From Holacanthus passer (Eukaryota; Chordata; Actinopteri; Pomacanthidae): a stretch of DNA of 64,000 nucleotides. Location of the stretch: positions 5,704,001 to 5,768,000 of the forward strand of contig JAFREQ010000015.1 in NCBI GenBank assembly GCA_025331565.1. The letters are read 5' to 3'. Under the pieces are notes generated by a model. That model saw nothing but the letters and a program-made list of their open reading frames with translations, ran no database searches and was not told where the DNA came from. The translations under genes and the position numbers were made by a program. Of the stretch, positions 33,671 to 50,800 are shown one piece after another. Every line of letters starts with the position of its first letter. Within the stretch, counting starts at the first letter, position 1.

Positions 33671-36600
33671 TCTTTGCTGCTGTTCACTTGGCCCTTTCAG
33701 TCTCAGCGAGCGACTACAAGCAGAGGTAAGGAGAATATGAGTATATTTTGCCCATTCGTAAGACTGTTAGCTATCCTGACCAGTACAGGAACACAGAAGT
33801 AGAACTAAAAAAATTAAAATTGCGACTAACATTGATATTATTACCTAAACTGTCCACACAAAACAACCAGGGGACATAGCAGAACTGACTCATGGTTCAA
33901 ACCTGGCCTACTATGTTTATGCTAGAGGTGCAGGTAACCAGTTATACAATGCAGCTGGCAACTGGACATTAGAAGTGTCTTCCTTTTCACTTAAAAATAA
34001 GTGGTTCAGATAATAAAGTTAACTGGAGACTTGTTTAAACCTGTCTAAGTGTCTGTGTTGTTGCCTCTTCCACTGTAAAGTTGAGTCTAGTGGTGTTGTT
34101 AAGTCCCCAACAATAAATCTAAATCTCAACAATAAAGCTGGCAGATAAAATGTTGTCACAACCAATAGAAATGATGACAAAAATTATGACAATAAGACAG
34201 GGATTTACAAAAAAAAAACATTATGAAGAGGAAATATATATTAAAATGAACACCTCCAGACAATGTCTATACTTGCATCACAATTTATATGCATTTCTCC
34301 CAGCTTTACACAGTAGGTAATGATTCAGATAAATGATGCAAAAGCATTCACTTTGCTTAATACAATAAGAAAAATCAATTTAACGACATGGTGGGAAGCC
34401 TGACATAACTGGGACTCAGGTAATCTTTCTACCAATGATACAGTTAAACTTGAGTAACTAATGCCTGCATGGTAAGACAGAATTACTACTCTGGTAGCAG
34501 TTTCCTGCAAGATTATTGACCAAGTAATGAAAAATCCTGCCAGGTTTAAAGAATTTCCCTGGTAGGCCACATCTTACACGGGTGATCATGGTTCAGCCAC
34601 AGGCCACACTGCACCCCTTGTTAGTCAGGCCCTGGATTCAGGCCGCTTCCTCTACCTCAAAAACCAAACTGCTCTAATGGCTCTTTCGAAATCTTACAGA
34701 GTAATAACACAGCATCCTGGACTCTCGAATAGGCACTGTACTGTATGACCAGCCTGTATCAAAGCCAATGCAGGCCATGTGTGTAAAACATCTAAATAAC
34801 TATAATTCTTTACATGTGGTGGGCAAGTCAGCATGGACACTTTGCCACACAAAAGCACTGCAGTAAATACCAGCTGGGGTAAATCATAATGTTATGATTT
34901 TGTTTGTAGTCAGAGGTGTTGATTAAATTCAGAGTTTGTAATGCTGTCAAGCAGATATACAATTAGGTGCCTTTCAGTCAGTGTTCTTGATGGGTTACTT
35001 GTGGTGACTGTTCCTAAAACCTAATGTAGGTTCCCTGAGTTTGGAATATGGTGTCATTAATTTTGAGACTTTGCCACTTAAAATTATTTTGCAGTGTTCA
35101 GGAACGATGAAGGCCATGTGTACCAACCATAAATTGACCGGAAAATTAGTTTAAACTGGCTTGGCAAGTTTTACCAAACATCTATTAATGTTGATAGAAG
35201 GTGTTTTATTATGTGTACCAGCTATATTGTTAATACTGCAAAATTATATGTAATGGCAAAAATAAAAGCATTGGGAAGTGGTGATGCCAAATCTATCTAT
35301 AATCTTTTCTGTTATTTTGTCCATTGTTTAAACAAATAGGAGGGGCCTGAGATTTTTAGAAGTACATTGGTTAGATGTTAGTGAGAAGATTTCACTCCTA
35401 CCACTTGCATAACTCAGTATCATTTTCCGGTCATGACTGCAGAATCACTTTCAGGCTAAATTAATACACTAGAAACAGGAAAAGCCAATTAGTTTCAGTT
35501 ATTTTAGCTCTTCGTTAAGGTGTTATCACATAAAAATGTATTATATACCAATTTTATATGCATATCAGGAGTGCTACTTTTACTTTTCCAGGAAATATTT
35601 TGAGTAATCGCACTACTTAATTTACAATCAAGCAAAAGCAAAACAAAGACAAGGCCAAAAATCAACAATTTGTCAACAATAAAAACTCATGATTCTGAAG
35701 GCAGGAAAGGATGCAACCACTAGATCAAGTCTAACAAAAAAGCAACGTAAATAGAATAGGTAATAATCACACAATTATAGAGTAACAACTAATGAGAATT
35801 GTGTTATTACATCAGAACAAGCCAAAATATTCTGACACTACCCAATCTAGTGATTTCAGTCTCTCATTGAGCTGAGGTCAAAATGGGGGATAAGTGTTTT
35901 AGCCCCTCCTAACAAATGGAAGTTGCATACGCTTGTCTTGAGCACCCCCACCTTCGGCCTGACCATTTGGAGAAGGGTTTTACAGCACAAATAACCACAC
36001 AATATCTCATACCTGGTGTCAAAAAAGAGACAATCTGTTTTTAGTAGCCTGTGTTTTCAGGGCTGGTCTGAGGGTTAAAAAGCCTGCGCGATGTTTAAAA
36101 GGACCTAAAAACCTGTTGCCTGCCCTCACGTCGAGCAGGAGACTGATGAACACAAAGACTCGGGCCAGCAAAGTTTCAGTTTGCTGGTCAAAACGCCAAA
36201 AAATGAGAATAAAAGTCAAAAATTGTTTTAAGAATCATTCAAAGTGTGTTTTAAATTCTGCATGATGGCGTTAATAAAGCTTTAGCTGCATTCTTGTTGC
36301 TTGTACAGTGGTGGTGTGTTGTTGGTGGAGGTGGAGGGGGGTAAAAATAATACTCCAGAGATATAGTTTGATCAAAATATTTTATCATCAAATGCATAAT
36401 TTTGTGGTTAAAACTTGAATGATCCGGGCTGCATTAGTGAAACATCTTGATAACATGTGGACGAGATTGCAACGTTAGCCACAACCAGGAATGTTATAGT
36501 GAAGTTAGCTAAAACAAATCAACAACGGCTGCGTTAACGTTCACGCATCTGTGCCTAGAAAACCGATATGCTAGTAACTGACAGCAAAAATATCCAGGGG

Positions 36601-36888
36601 GGAACTAACTCGCTCTGATAATATGCTAATGTGCTGTAACGTTATAGCCCATTGAAGTGAACAAAGAAGTCTTTTCCAGCCGCACATAAGCTCGTAATGC
36701 TCAGTTGTAACACGGCGAGCTCGCTCAGGCCGAAGGGACGAAAAATCCGAGACCCCGCTTTTCCCGGCTGAGGCACAACTTGAACGATGCGTTTCAAACT
36801 TGCTCATTACTCGTGTAACAACGTGGCAGACAACTTCAGTTTGACATGCACATGATGCTTATGAATGTGTATTTGTCCGTGTGTTTAC
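33671..36888 (-). other. tcf3: tcf3 exon 2 leader and first intron
   Basis: The exon starting at 33713 carries 43 nt of 5' UTR before the ATG. The intron from 33714 to 36888 shows no further exon. Its first few hundred bases after the donor hold AACGTTAGCC (36471-36480), AAGTTAGCTA (36502-36511) and GCGTTAACGT (36531-36540). Confidence 0.5.
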
Positions 36889-37060
36889 CTGGGCTCAGCT
36901 ATGTTGCATCCAACAGGGAGAAATGAGCGGCTGGAGTAGAGAGAAAAACAAAGTTAGGGATCGGATCCTTCCCCCGTGGTCCGGACTATGGGCTTGATGA
37001 AAATGAGGAAAAAGACAATGTGAACCGCTCCTCCGCCGCCTCGTCTCGTAGTCGTCTTCG
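36889..37060 (-). promoter_or_regulatory. tcf3: tcf3 non-coding first exon and CpG-type promoter
   Basis: A consensus donor (CCCAG|GTAAAC, boundary 36889/36888) ends a leader exon that runs up into CpG-rich DNA (CTCCTCCGCCGCCTCGTCTC and neighbours, about 37025-37050). No TATA box was seen. The leader holds a short upstream ORF. The start site is approximate. Confidence 0.6.
36895..36909 (-). other. Four-codon upstream ORF in the tcf3 leader
   Basis: ATG CAA CAT AGC TGA just before the first donor. It terminates within the exon. The ATG context (TTGGATGC) is weak at -3, so it would be a modest translational brake at most. Confidence 0.5.
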
Positions 37061-37574
37061 TCACGAAAGTAAAAACACGTCTCTAATACACACCATAATT
37101 CTTGTCTTACCCCGTTTTCTTATTGTTAGAGAATTTGTAACCATTTCATTTTCCAAGTAGACATTTTAACAGCCTCCACATTGTCGGTTCACTCCGAGTA
37201 TCACTCCGCAGCGCAGCCTACGGGAGGACATGGACGCTGAAACACCAACGGCGTCCAATTGAGACTGAAACAAAGCAACCAGGTTTCTATAGTCTTTGTA
37301 ATGACGCGTCGATTATCTTAAACACCACGAATGTCGCTGCGTTGTGGCTGTAAAGGAGACGCAAAAATGACCGGAGTACCGATTAGCGGGGATCTATGTC
37401 GACTGGCGGATGAGGACAGCGGAAAGCCCAACAGACTACACCAGTGGAGGATGGAATGATAATAACAGAGGGAGGACCAATCGGATAGGACACAAATTTG
37501 ATTGACAAGTAGGACTGCCAATTACGTTTCAGCGTCATCAACCTTTAGGAGTCAGTCTCATTTTCACATTTTTA

Positions 37575-37783
<209 letters not shown>

Positions 37784-37923
37784 AGAGATGTGGGGGTTAA
37801 GAAACATGGATAAAATTGTAAGAAAGTTTCTTTCAAGGTGGATTGTAATTGGCCATGTTGTCTAAATTCATGGTCAAAGACACCAGATTATGGTGTATTA
37901 TTACACTAAACGTTCACTAATTG

Positions 37924-37963
37924 TGAATTTCCCCACTGTGGGACGAATAAAGGTTTATCTTAA
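37924..37963 (+). repeat. Interspersed-repeat terminus, inverted copy of that at 3911
   Basis: GAATTTCCCCACTGTGGGAC followed by GAATAAAGGTTTATCTT is the reverse complement of the module at about 3911-3951 over more than 34 bases. The family is not assigned. Confidence 0.6.
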
Positions 37964-40500
37964 TCACACCAGCCTATACAGTATAACAGTATAGCATGAT
38001 AATATGCACCATATTGCAATATTAATTATCATAAGGTACTCACAATGCCATTTTTGTCTAATAGTTTTAGTTTAGTCTAATGTTAAGGTAGAAAAAACGT
38101 CTGTAGTTTGAAAATGCTATAAAAAGATCCCTAAGAAATATTATAGTAATTACAGTGCCCTATATGTATAATGATATTTGCAGTCTTGCAGTATCAACTA
38201 TCATCATGAATATGTTTGAGGAGAAAAAGCATCATTAGTGACTAAATGTTATGAATACACACATCGAAAATATTTACAGCGGCCTACATGTAAATATATG
38301 ATAATATCTGAAATAATGCACTTGTCAAATAGTTTCATCCTAGTTTTAGTTTAGTATTTAGGGAGGAAAAACACAAAAGTAGCAGCATGTTGAGTTCATA
38401 ATATGTGAATGCATGAGTGTGTGTTTTTATACGTGTGGGAAAGCAAGAAAGAAAGTGGCAGGAAAAAAAAGTTATGGTACAGCTACTTCCTTTTGTCAAA
38501 CCCAAATCAAAAGACTTGAGTTTTTTGCATGAGCATGAGCCAGCATCTAACTCACAAAAAGGGCCTGGCTGCTGTTTTTCATGAGTAGTACCTTGGTGGT
38601 TATGTAAACAAGGCTGCAGTTAATGTGAGTGTTTGTTTTGTGACTTTCTAAAGAAAACCTCAACTGGTTTGAGAGGAAAAAACCTAAATAACATCTGTGC
38701 TGGCCTTTACGAGAAAACGCAGCCATCCAGTTTGTGGTTCACAAAACACACACACACACACACACACGCATACATATGCTCAGCATGCATTGCACACATG
38801 CAACTCAAGCACAAACCTGTATGCCATTAACAATGGGACCAAAGTCTGGTCATCATGTTATCCCTTTAGAAAGAAATAGAAATTGCAAAGAAGAATACAA
38901 TAGAACTGCATTGTTAAAGACAGATGTAGTTAAATAAGTAATACCATATTTTTGCAACAGGGTAAGCAGATCAGCCTCATTATGACAAAACTGGTCTCAT
39001 GTCACAGATTCACTTGCTCATACAGTACACCTGGGGAAAGAAGGCGCACGTATTTGCCATGGAAGTGATCATATCGCACATCTACACGAAACATCAAACA
39101 ATGTTTGGTTTGTTGCCTTTTAAAAAGTAGGACAAACAGCATGGAGGCAAAACAACATCAAGGTTGTACGGTAAGACGCAAGGCACAAAAAAATCTATAT
39201 TTAGAGTGGAACTCCATTTTCCTAACCCCCAAGTGTGTACCCTCCACTCCACCCACTCTTTCCTGGGCTCCCTCTTCTTCTTCTAGACAAGCACTATAGA
39301 TCGTAAATGGGTTACCCCCATGCAGCCACCCACGCATCAGGTACAGTATAAAAACCTGGGGCATCCTGTTATGACTTCTGGTTTCCTGTTTCCTGTGAAA
39401 AATACAGCCCCCTCTCTCACACACACAAACACACTCGTGCACTCCACCACTCGTCACACACCAAACAGAGCAGGGCTGGGATCAGCTGCTAACACCCTAT
39501 TCCAAATATATTAGTTGTTGAGCGTTTGTACTTACAATCCTGGCTCAAGCATTTGGGAATGTATTCAATATAAATACTGCCAGTTGGATTCAATTAACGA
39601 TACAGTGGCGTGCTTTCTCTTTTTAGATAATTCCCAACAAGACTCAATCCAATATTTCAGTGTATTTTTGACTGGCTATCACAGACGGTGGCATTGTTGT
39701 GGTCAGCGTTCAGCCCTGTGAAATACACTGCGGCACTGTGAGAAAGTGATTATGCTATAAGGTGACAAGAACAGCTGTTTTCCCCCATTCTTCACAACAT
39801 TTAATTTGTTTTTATTCCTTGTATACATAGCTCATTTCACATGCCAGGGAGGAAGATGTACAAGTGTCAAGGGACCACTGAAACAGCAATAACAGCGGTG
39901 TGTGCTCGTGTGTGAACTGCAGGCCCCCTGTTTGACAAAAAAATATGAAAATAACACAGTTTGTGATGCGCAGCATGCTGCCACCACACACACACACACA
40001 CATACACACACACCCCCCTGCCAAGATACCTGAGCATCTCTCTCAACAGGGGTCAGCCACATCACTCTTAATGAGCTGAAATCTCTCCACCTTCCTGCGG
40101 TGGCTCGAGCCTGCCATGCTGAATGCTCAGTGACGGTGTGCACGGTTAATTGTCTTGGCACAAACTCATTGCGCCCTATTCCCCCGCTTTTATGCCGTGG
40201 CTTCTGATGGTGCTCAAACAGAATTTTAACATATTCCTGTAGTGCATTTTTCATGGGATTCTTTTTTATCAATTTTGGATGGGTGTTGTCATCTTTTTTT
40301 ATATTTGATGTGAGTCTAAAAGCAGCAGTGTTTAGTATTCCTTCATTCTAGACCACTCGCTCTTTTTCTTTTTTTTGCAAGTAAAAAGCACAATACTATC
40401 CTGTTCTTTTTCCTCATTTTTAGCTCATCATCCCCTCCCCCTTTCTTGCAGATTTGAATTCATTAGCAATCAAAGAGCCACTGACAAACGCCCAATCTTA
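37964..40500. other. Intergenic DNA between tcf3 promoter and map2k2
   Basis: No exon supported. It contains CA microsatellites at 38746-38767 and 39984-40012. The rest is AT-rich unique-looking DNA. Confidence 0.4.
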
Positions 40501-40504
40501 ATTA

Positions 40505-40545
40505 CCCTCTCATTTGCATATTTGCATATTAATGACTGCAGACTT
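40505..40545. promoter_or_regulatory. Tandem octamer element (POU-type sites)
   Basis: Two back-to-back ATTTGCAT octamers (40512-40519 and 40520-40527) run directly into ATTAATGA. The 12-mer GCATATTAATGA (40524-40535) also occurs in the tcf3 intron element at 27663-27674. This suggests a POU/homeodomain-bound enhancer; the target gene is unknown. Confidence 0.45.
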
Positions 40546-41024
40546 TGCTGTTTTTCTGCTGCAGCAGTCCCCCTCCCATCAACATTGCTCAGACTTAGCC
40601 TCCTCACATGCTGCAACACTACGTCTTTCTCTGAGCTCAAGACCCTCACACTTTCAGCCTGAAGTTGACAGACATTCAAGGGAGGACATTTCATTATCAC
40701 TCCACGCATGAGCCAAACAAATGAATCATTGTGCTTGCAATTTAAATGGAAGACTCGTGTATTTCAGCAGGGCTTTAATTCAAACTCCTGCTCTTGCTTC
40801 CAGTCAACAGAAGCACGAGTTCACTTGGGTGCAGCAATGTATAAACAATGCACCACACACAGAGGCGAGTATATTTTGATATTTGTTTGGTAGTATGCTT
40901 TAGTAATTGTATCATAAGTCCTCAGTGCATTGCACCTGATATGCTTCCCCCTTCTGGTGAAATGAGTGTAAGACAGTAAAGTTATGTTCTGGCAAATGAA
41001 GACATCATGTTCATGCATTACAAT

Positions 41025-42428
41025 ACATGCCATTTATTGACAATTATGATTTTATAGAGGCAAAGCTTTGGATGATGTTACCATAAAAAACATATATATC
41101 TTCAAACCATTACTTAAAGGAGGAAGTATGGAAATAGAACCAAAGGAGTGAAATGCCCCAATCCTGCCCCATCACAGGATGCACTTCAATGGCAAATCCA
41201 TGTCCTGTTGTTTACATTACAGCAAATACAAAGAAATAACCATTTGTTTCCACTGAGACTGCCCACTGAGTCATGGTGTAGCTTGCTCAAGTGATAAAAG
41301 CAACCTTGTTACAGCTGATACTGTCCAGGGATGAATATCTACTATTTCAAAAGGCAGTCTCTGCCCCAGTGTAGCTAATCTGAAGGTAATGGAACTAGAA
41401 CAAACCGAGGATGTGGTTTTGAATTAAAAACCCAAACATACAGAGGGAGCATTTCAGGTTGGAACTTTTGTTTATTTTTGGCTTTGACATGAGGGTCATG
41501 CTTAAATGTTTTCAACATTGTGCTTCACCTCAAGACATCTCAAAATGTGTAGAAATCAATCACATCAACAAATGCAAAAAAAACTTCCTAGACTCAATCA
41601 TCTCTTGCTAACACAGACACACGTAACCTGATCTGATTAGTAAAATAAACTTATTCTAACATTTCTCAGTGTGCTCGCATAACACATAAAAACAAATTCA
41701 TATATGTATCTGCCTGTACACATGTACAGATGCTTGTCCATGATTGTAATAACTGGGATTGACACACTCAAAAATCTTCTGAGAAATTCAGACAAGAAAA
41801 CTCAAACTGCAGAACTGAAAAAGAAACATGTTATAAAATTACACAGCTATTATATGCTTTTTAATTTGCTTGTAAGGGATATCTTTTCCAGTTTCAATAC
41901 AGTATGAATAGTCTATATGACTGCAGGATGGTGGGTAAGGCTGAACAAAAACCTAATGGCTTATTATTAGCCAAACAAAGAAAAATAGTGCAATGACGAA
42001 TTCCAATGCAAAGTCTAGGATTTATAACAGGATTCCAATGCAGCAGCTATAGGTTTGTTAGTCTCCAATGAGAAACTGAATGGGCCAAGATCCTGAATTG
42101 AATTTAACACAACTTAATGATGACCACTGTTCTCTATGTTGCTAAGCATTCAGAGAAATTATGTTGTAATTGATTGAAGAGGAAATATTTTACAGATAAT
42201 AGACTCTCTTTGTACTGACTTTCCACAAAAGGTACAAATGTAAATATCTTTCCTAGCATGAAATCAACTGAATAATATTTCAGTAGAGTTCCTTTGATAG
42301 ATGGAAACTTCAGAGGTTCACCTGAGGGAGCATGTGGCAAACAAGGTGTGTATGTTTAGGCAGCAGCTTCTCCATGTTTTACACATACTCTGTGTGTGTG
42401 TGTGAGTGTGAGTGTGTTGAGTGTGTGT
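41025..42428 (-). other. map2k2: map2k2 3' UTR (inferred)
   Basis: Downstream of the map2k2 stop on the minus strand. A minus-strand AATAAA (41031-41036) would give a 3' UTR of about 1.4 kb; an alternative is near 41465. A short TG run sits at 42390-42428, immediately past the stop. Confidence 0.4.
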
Positions 42429-46019
<3,591 letters not shown>

Positions 46020-46830
46020 GCTTACTTGTGGATAAACTATGAGCTATAAATGATAATTTATTAAGCTGAACCCTCTGACTAAAATGACTGATAAGGTGAA
46101 GTACTGTTATTTGTAATCAGCTGTTGATGCTACCTGGATGAACTTTGCGTTTCCTGTGAGGTTACTGTCAGCTATTAGGTTGGACAGAAGGTAAATATAA
46201 CCCAACTTAAAAGTTCAACACTTTACACTGACCTCAGCCTTTCCTTAAAGGACCCCTCTGTGATTCACAACTCAATGAACAAAACTGCAAATTGTTAGAA
46301 AAGACTGGGGCAGTGAAACGCTAATGCTAGCTAGTTGGCTAATGTTAAGTTAACGTTAGCTAGATTAATTCTTTTAAATGATGACACGTAACGCTATTTA
46401 AACCGGTTAGCACGATAACTGTCATTACGGTCACTGCTCTGAGGTGAAATAAGTGACTTTTAAATGCACATAAGCTGAACTAACTAGCTACAACGTAACG
46501 GCAAACAGAATATCTTCAAAACCAGAGCCATCACTAGCAGCACTTCACGTTAGCTAGCTAGCTAACTTCATCTGCTCACTGTTGCGTGATGCTGATTACT
46601 TTACAAACGCTTCCACTACTCTTCCTCCCTCACTTGTTGAAGCTACAAACACCAGCCTAATGGGGCTGCTAGCTTATCCTCGCCCCGTCTTTCCGATGGC
46701 AGGTGTGTGGCTGCTGCGGACAGACGCCGGGTCTCAGTATCAGCAGCAGCGGGGGCGCGGCGCAGCTCAGCGGCCCAGCAGCGCCCTCACACTGCCGGCG
46801 TGACTGTGGCGTAAATCCCGCGAGATTTCA
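46020..46830 (-). promoter_or_regulatory. map2k2: map2k2 5' UTR region and CpG-type promoter
   Basis: A strongly GC-rich block at about 46680-46805 (GGGGGCGCGGCGCAGC and neighbours) marks the likely start. It lies about 700 bp above the ATG, so there may be a 5' UTR intron: CAACAA|GTGAGG near 46633 and TTTATAG near 46050 are candidate splice sites. The interval holds dense GTTAGC/TTAGCTAGC motifs at 46325-46365 and 46547-46566. Confidence 0.5.
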
Positions 46831-47044
46831 CACGTTGACAGTCAGCTGTGGACAGGAGTAACGACCGTACGACATGTAAACGAGATTATGTAATGAGCCA
46901 ACTCTCCTCACATATAGACTATTTAATAACAACATGTTTATTTTCCATGCAATAATCAGATTATCCCCCACATACTGTTCTCTGTGCACTGTGTATGTAC
47001 CCTGTTATCCAAGTTCCCATCCTTGAATAATCATTTCTGTGTGT

Positions 47045-47890
47045 CCATTAATTTGTGGTAATTTTATTAAACAACACTTTTTAATAAACGTTTTAACAAC
47101 AGCACCGTATTAAGTGAAATAATAAATGCATTGCAAGAACACAAATTTGGAATCAATCAAATGATCAAAACCATTTGACATGTAGTGACCCTGGGACTTT
47201 TTGGGGCTTTTATGGTCTGGAGTTCAGAGGGTGTTGCCTGCTTTGACCAGCTGGTAATCCAGTCATGGACCTACAACAAATGAAGGTATAAATTCTGAAT
47301 ACTACTCTGCTCCCCTGGTTTATAAAATAATCTTTGTGAACTGTGTGTCCTCTCCAAATGGGCCCACAAATAGCCATCCCTTTTCATCCCACTAGTTGAG
47401 TAAAAGTTAATATTCTATATCTCAACATAATTACATTTTTGAATCCAAGATCATCACATTTCACATCAAAACATATGGCCCATGGCCTAATGTTCCAACC
47501 AAAAATGGTTTCCATATATCCTGCTAACAAACAAAAAACAGGACCAAAAACAGACAATAATAACAAGTCTGGTTTTTCATCAGACAAACTATAAACTATA
47601 TATAACCAGCTACCTCTTTGCGTAAAAACAGTGTTACAAATCTTTTGAAGATGACATAAATGTCAATGACATAGTTATGATATAGTGTGCTATATGAATG
47701 ATATAGTGGTCTGTGCTGTTTTTGAAAGGACTAGAGAAGCTCAGAGGCTCTCTGTCATAAACCACATCAATGTCTCACCAAACACACCAGAAAACACAGG
47801 AGTATAGTGTATTTCTTTAAAGACTCTTCTCTTTTGATTATTCTTGCAGTGCGATTTTCTTTCAGCGGGGGGCGCCATGTCCATTTCTTT
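47045..47890 (-). other. SLC22-like gene 3' UTR (inferred)
   Basis: Downstream of the transporter stop. A minus-strand AATAAA (TTTATT at about 47062-47068 on plus) would end it only about 240 bp from the map2k2 CpG block, so the two genes are tightly tandem. Confidence 0.45.
47141..47352 (+). repeat. Duplicated segment, copy 1 (long form)
   Basis: ACAAATTTGGAAT...ATCAAATGATCAAAA...TGACCCTGG (47141-47193) and CCCTGGTTTATAAAATAATC...TGAACTGTGTGTC (47312-47349) match consecutive parts of the copy at 48549. About 120 bp separate the two parts here. Confidence 0.6.
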
Positions 47891-50800
47891 TCAGTCTACA
47901 GTTGTGTCTGCCTGGCCTGTGGCGCTTTCCTTTGGACAGCAGCAGCTTTAAGACAGAAGGAGGTACAGAGACAGATGAAGAGATGAAGAGAAGAGATGTT
48001 GAAATGTACATTATCATAAACAAAGAGATAAAACTGTTATTCAGTTTGCTCTAAAACATGTGTGTTTACCATTTTCAAATAAACACTATTTGTTTGAAAT
48101 CATCACCATCACAGAAAATGCGTCTCCCGATCTGCTTGGTGCAATTATAGCAGTCATACAGTTATGCAAAATCTGATTTAGGTCACATGTTTTCAGTGCC
48201 TCAGTTTCATAAAATTGCTACAAGACTGGTAGTGATTTTTTTTCCCTCTGGTAACCATTGTTCACACATACATTCACATAGCAACATACCGTCTGATTGG
48301 TTTCACTTGGCTGATAAGATCAGGAAGTTTGCTGTTTCTGGTGTCTGGCAGCAACAGGCTAATAGCCGCAGCCATGACACTGACTGTGCCAAAAATAATA
48401 TAAGGCAGGATCTTGCTGTACACACCTGCAAACAGGATAAACAGTATTTGAAATATAATTGACACTGATCTGTTTCCTTTTAGGTCTTTTTCACTGAAGA
48501 CAGTTTCACATGTCACAGGATGCAGGATGAAGTTTTGGAAATTCCCTAACAAATTTGGAATTTATCAAATGATCAAAAACAACTGTGACCCTGGTTTATA
48601 AAACAATCTTTGTGAACTGTGTGTCAAATTTATACAGAAACCCTGTGCTGTAACCTGATGTGTGAAGTTTGAAAGTCTTGCAAATCCCTCAACCTTGTGA
48701 AGGAGTATCCCTTTAAAGTTAATTCTGTTCAATCAAAGTATTGATATTGTCAGCATCCCCCTCCCACTCTCTCTCTCAAAGTACTTTGGTTTCAACAATG
48801 TGCCCAATACGCCCACAAATACGGAAAGAAGTCAAAAAAACAAAACACTTACTCATGTAGATCACATAGGGACACAGTATGGTCCCTATGCGTCCGGCTG
48901 TGGAGGTGATCCCTAAGCCCATGTTCCTGACCACAGTGGGCATCAGCTCAGTGAAAAACACACACATAAGGGAGTAAGCAGCAGACACTCCCATCTTTCC
49001 CAGTAAGGCTAACACCTGGATCATGACATGCATATCTGAGAAAAACAAATGAGATTATTAGACGAGGCATGTGCAATTTCATGTCTTTATGCCTATGTGT
49101 CAGGAAAGAGACCTTTGGGAACCAGCTGAATGATCAGAAGCATGATGCCACAGAACAACAGTTTGGAGAAGAGGAGAGTGGCTCGAGGTGCACGGTTGAC
49201 CACCAGCCAAGTGCCTGCATACACCATAATGTCAATGACTGCTGAGATGAAGCAGTTGAGGTAGGCATTTCCATTCAGGTTACTAGTACTGAGAGAGAGC
49301 CCATAGAAGACCATGGCGATGGATAGCCTGCAGAAAAACAAAATCAAAACTGGATGAAGATGGAAGACTGTGTTTTAAAAAAATACACTGATCTTAAAAC
49401 TTTTTTTTTTTTTTTTACTTTGAAGGTGCCATATTGTGCCCAGTTTCCTCATTCTGACAAAATTCATTTAAGCTGCCTTGAAATGTAACAGTTTAAATGT
49501 CATTTGTTTTAATTATTGAAGGCACAATTTCAACTAATACCAGACAACAACCAAATCTATGTGATTCATATTTTCTGATACAGTGAAAAAAATGTATGTG
49601 TAAAACTGGCCTATATTACATATCTGAGCAAGAATAGTTTTTAAACCTTTAAATGGAAAAGTGTGAATTTATTTCAAATAAATATCTTTATAAATTATAA
49701 GGACTGTGTCTTATGTAATGTATGCTTAATGCAGTAATAAGTTTTTAAAAAATGTCCAGTTGAACAAATCCTAACTGTGATGGATCTTGCATCCCTTTTA
49801 AAGTGCATTTAATATTTGTAGTATATCTACATTAATACCTGGAAATAATTAAGAGATTTACTTTGGTATAGAATAATATTCATTAACCATATTCAGGAAA
49901 GTTACAAAGAAGAAACATTACCATATTAAAACACACAGAATTGTAATATTCCTTATGTTAGTTGTGCGTATTAGGTCCATATAAGTGTACGTCTGCTTCT
50001 CGTCCTCTTTATTTCTCTATATTAGACACATATGGAAACAGAAGAGTCACGTTGTGTAAAACACTTTAACATTTTAAGCCATAATTTATAGTGGAGCACA
50101 ATAGCTGCCACAGCCTGAGGAGTAAGAATATAATAAATACCATTAGCTCCAAGCACTCGCCAGCCCTAAATATGACCTCAGGAGCAGGAACTCTGTTCTT
50201 TTTGGCAGCATTACGTATGATAAGCTCAGCCTCCTCCACCCGACCTTTCTGCAAAAGCCAACGTGGAGACTCAGGAATCACCCTGACGAAAAAAGAGTGA
50301 AAGAAGTTCATTGAACATATGAAAAAATGCACATGTTACAATGCAGGCATTACACGCCAGTTAAGGTTAACGTTAGACAGCCTTTGAAAGAAATTAAAAG
50401 TTTCAAGGGGATGTTTTTGCATTTGGTAATGCATGGACTTTAATCATTTCATACAATCAGCATTCTGAACATGTATAGTAAACATTAGTTAGTTAGGATT
50501 GTTAGGAGTTAGGAGATCAGTATCTGTTTTGGAGCTGAGCCAAAAACATAAACAGGTTTTCTATACACAGCCTGATTGCATAATACTCATAATACATTCA
50601 TCTTATATATCTGTGTCAACATTTGAGTGATAGCAAAGGCAACTGAGGACACACTTCAGTCAAATGTTGACTTGCATGAAAGTTATTTGACTGAACTGAA
50701 CAGTCTTATCACATTTGAACTCGTTGTGACTGAACTGTGGTTTGGATAAACTAGATTAAAGTTTTTGCAAAAAGTGAACCTTCATTTTTTTCAATACTTC

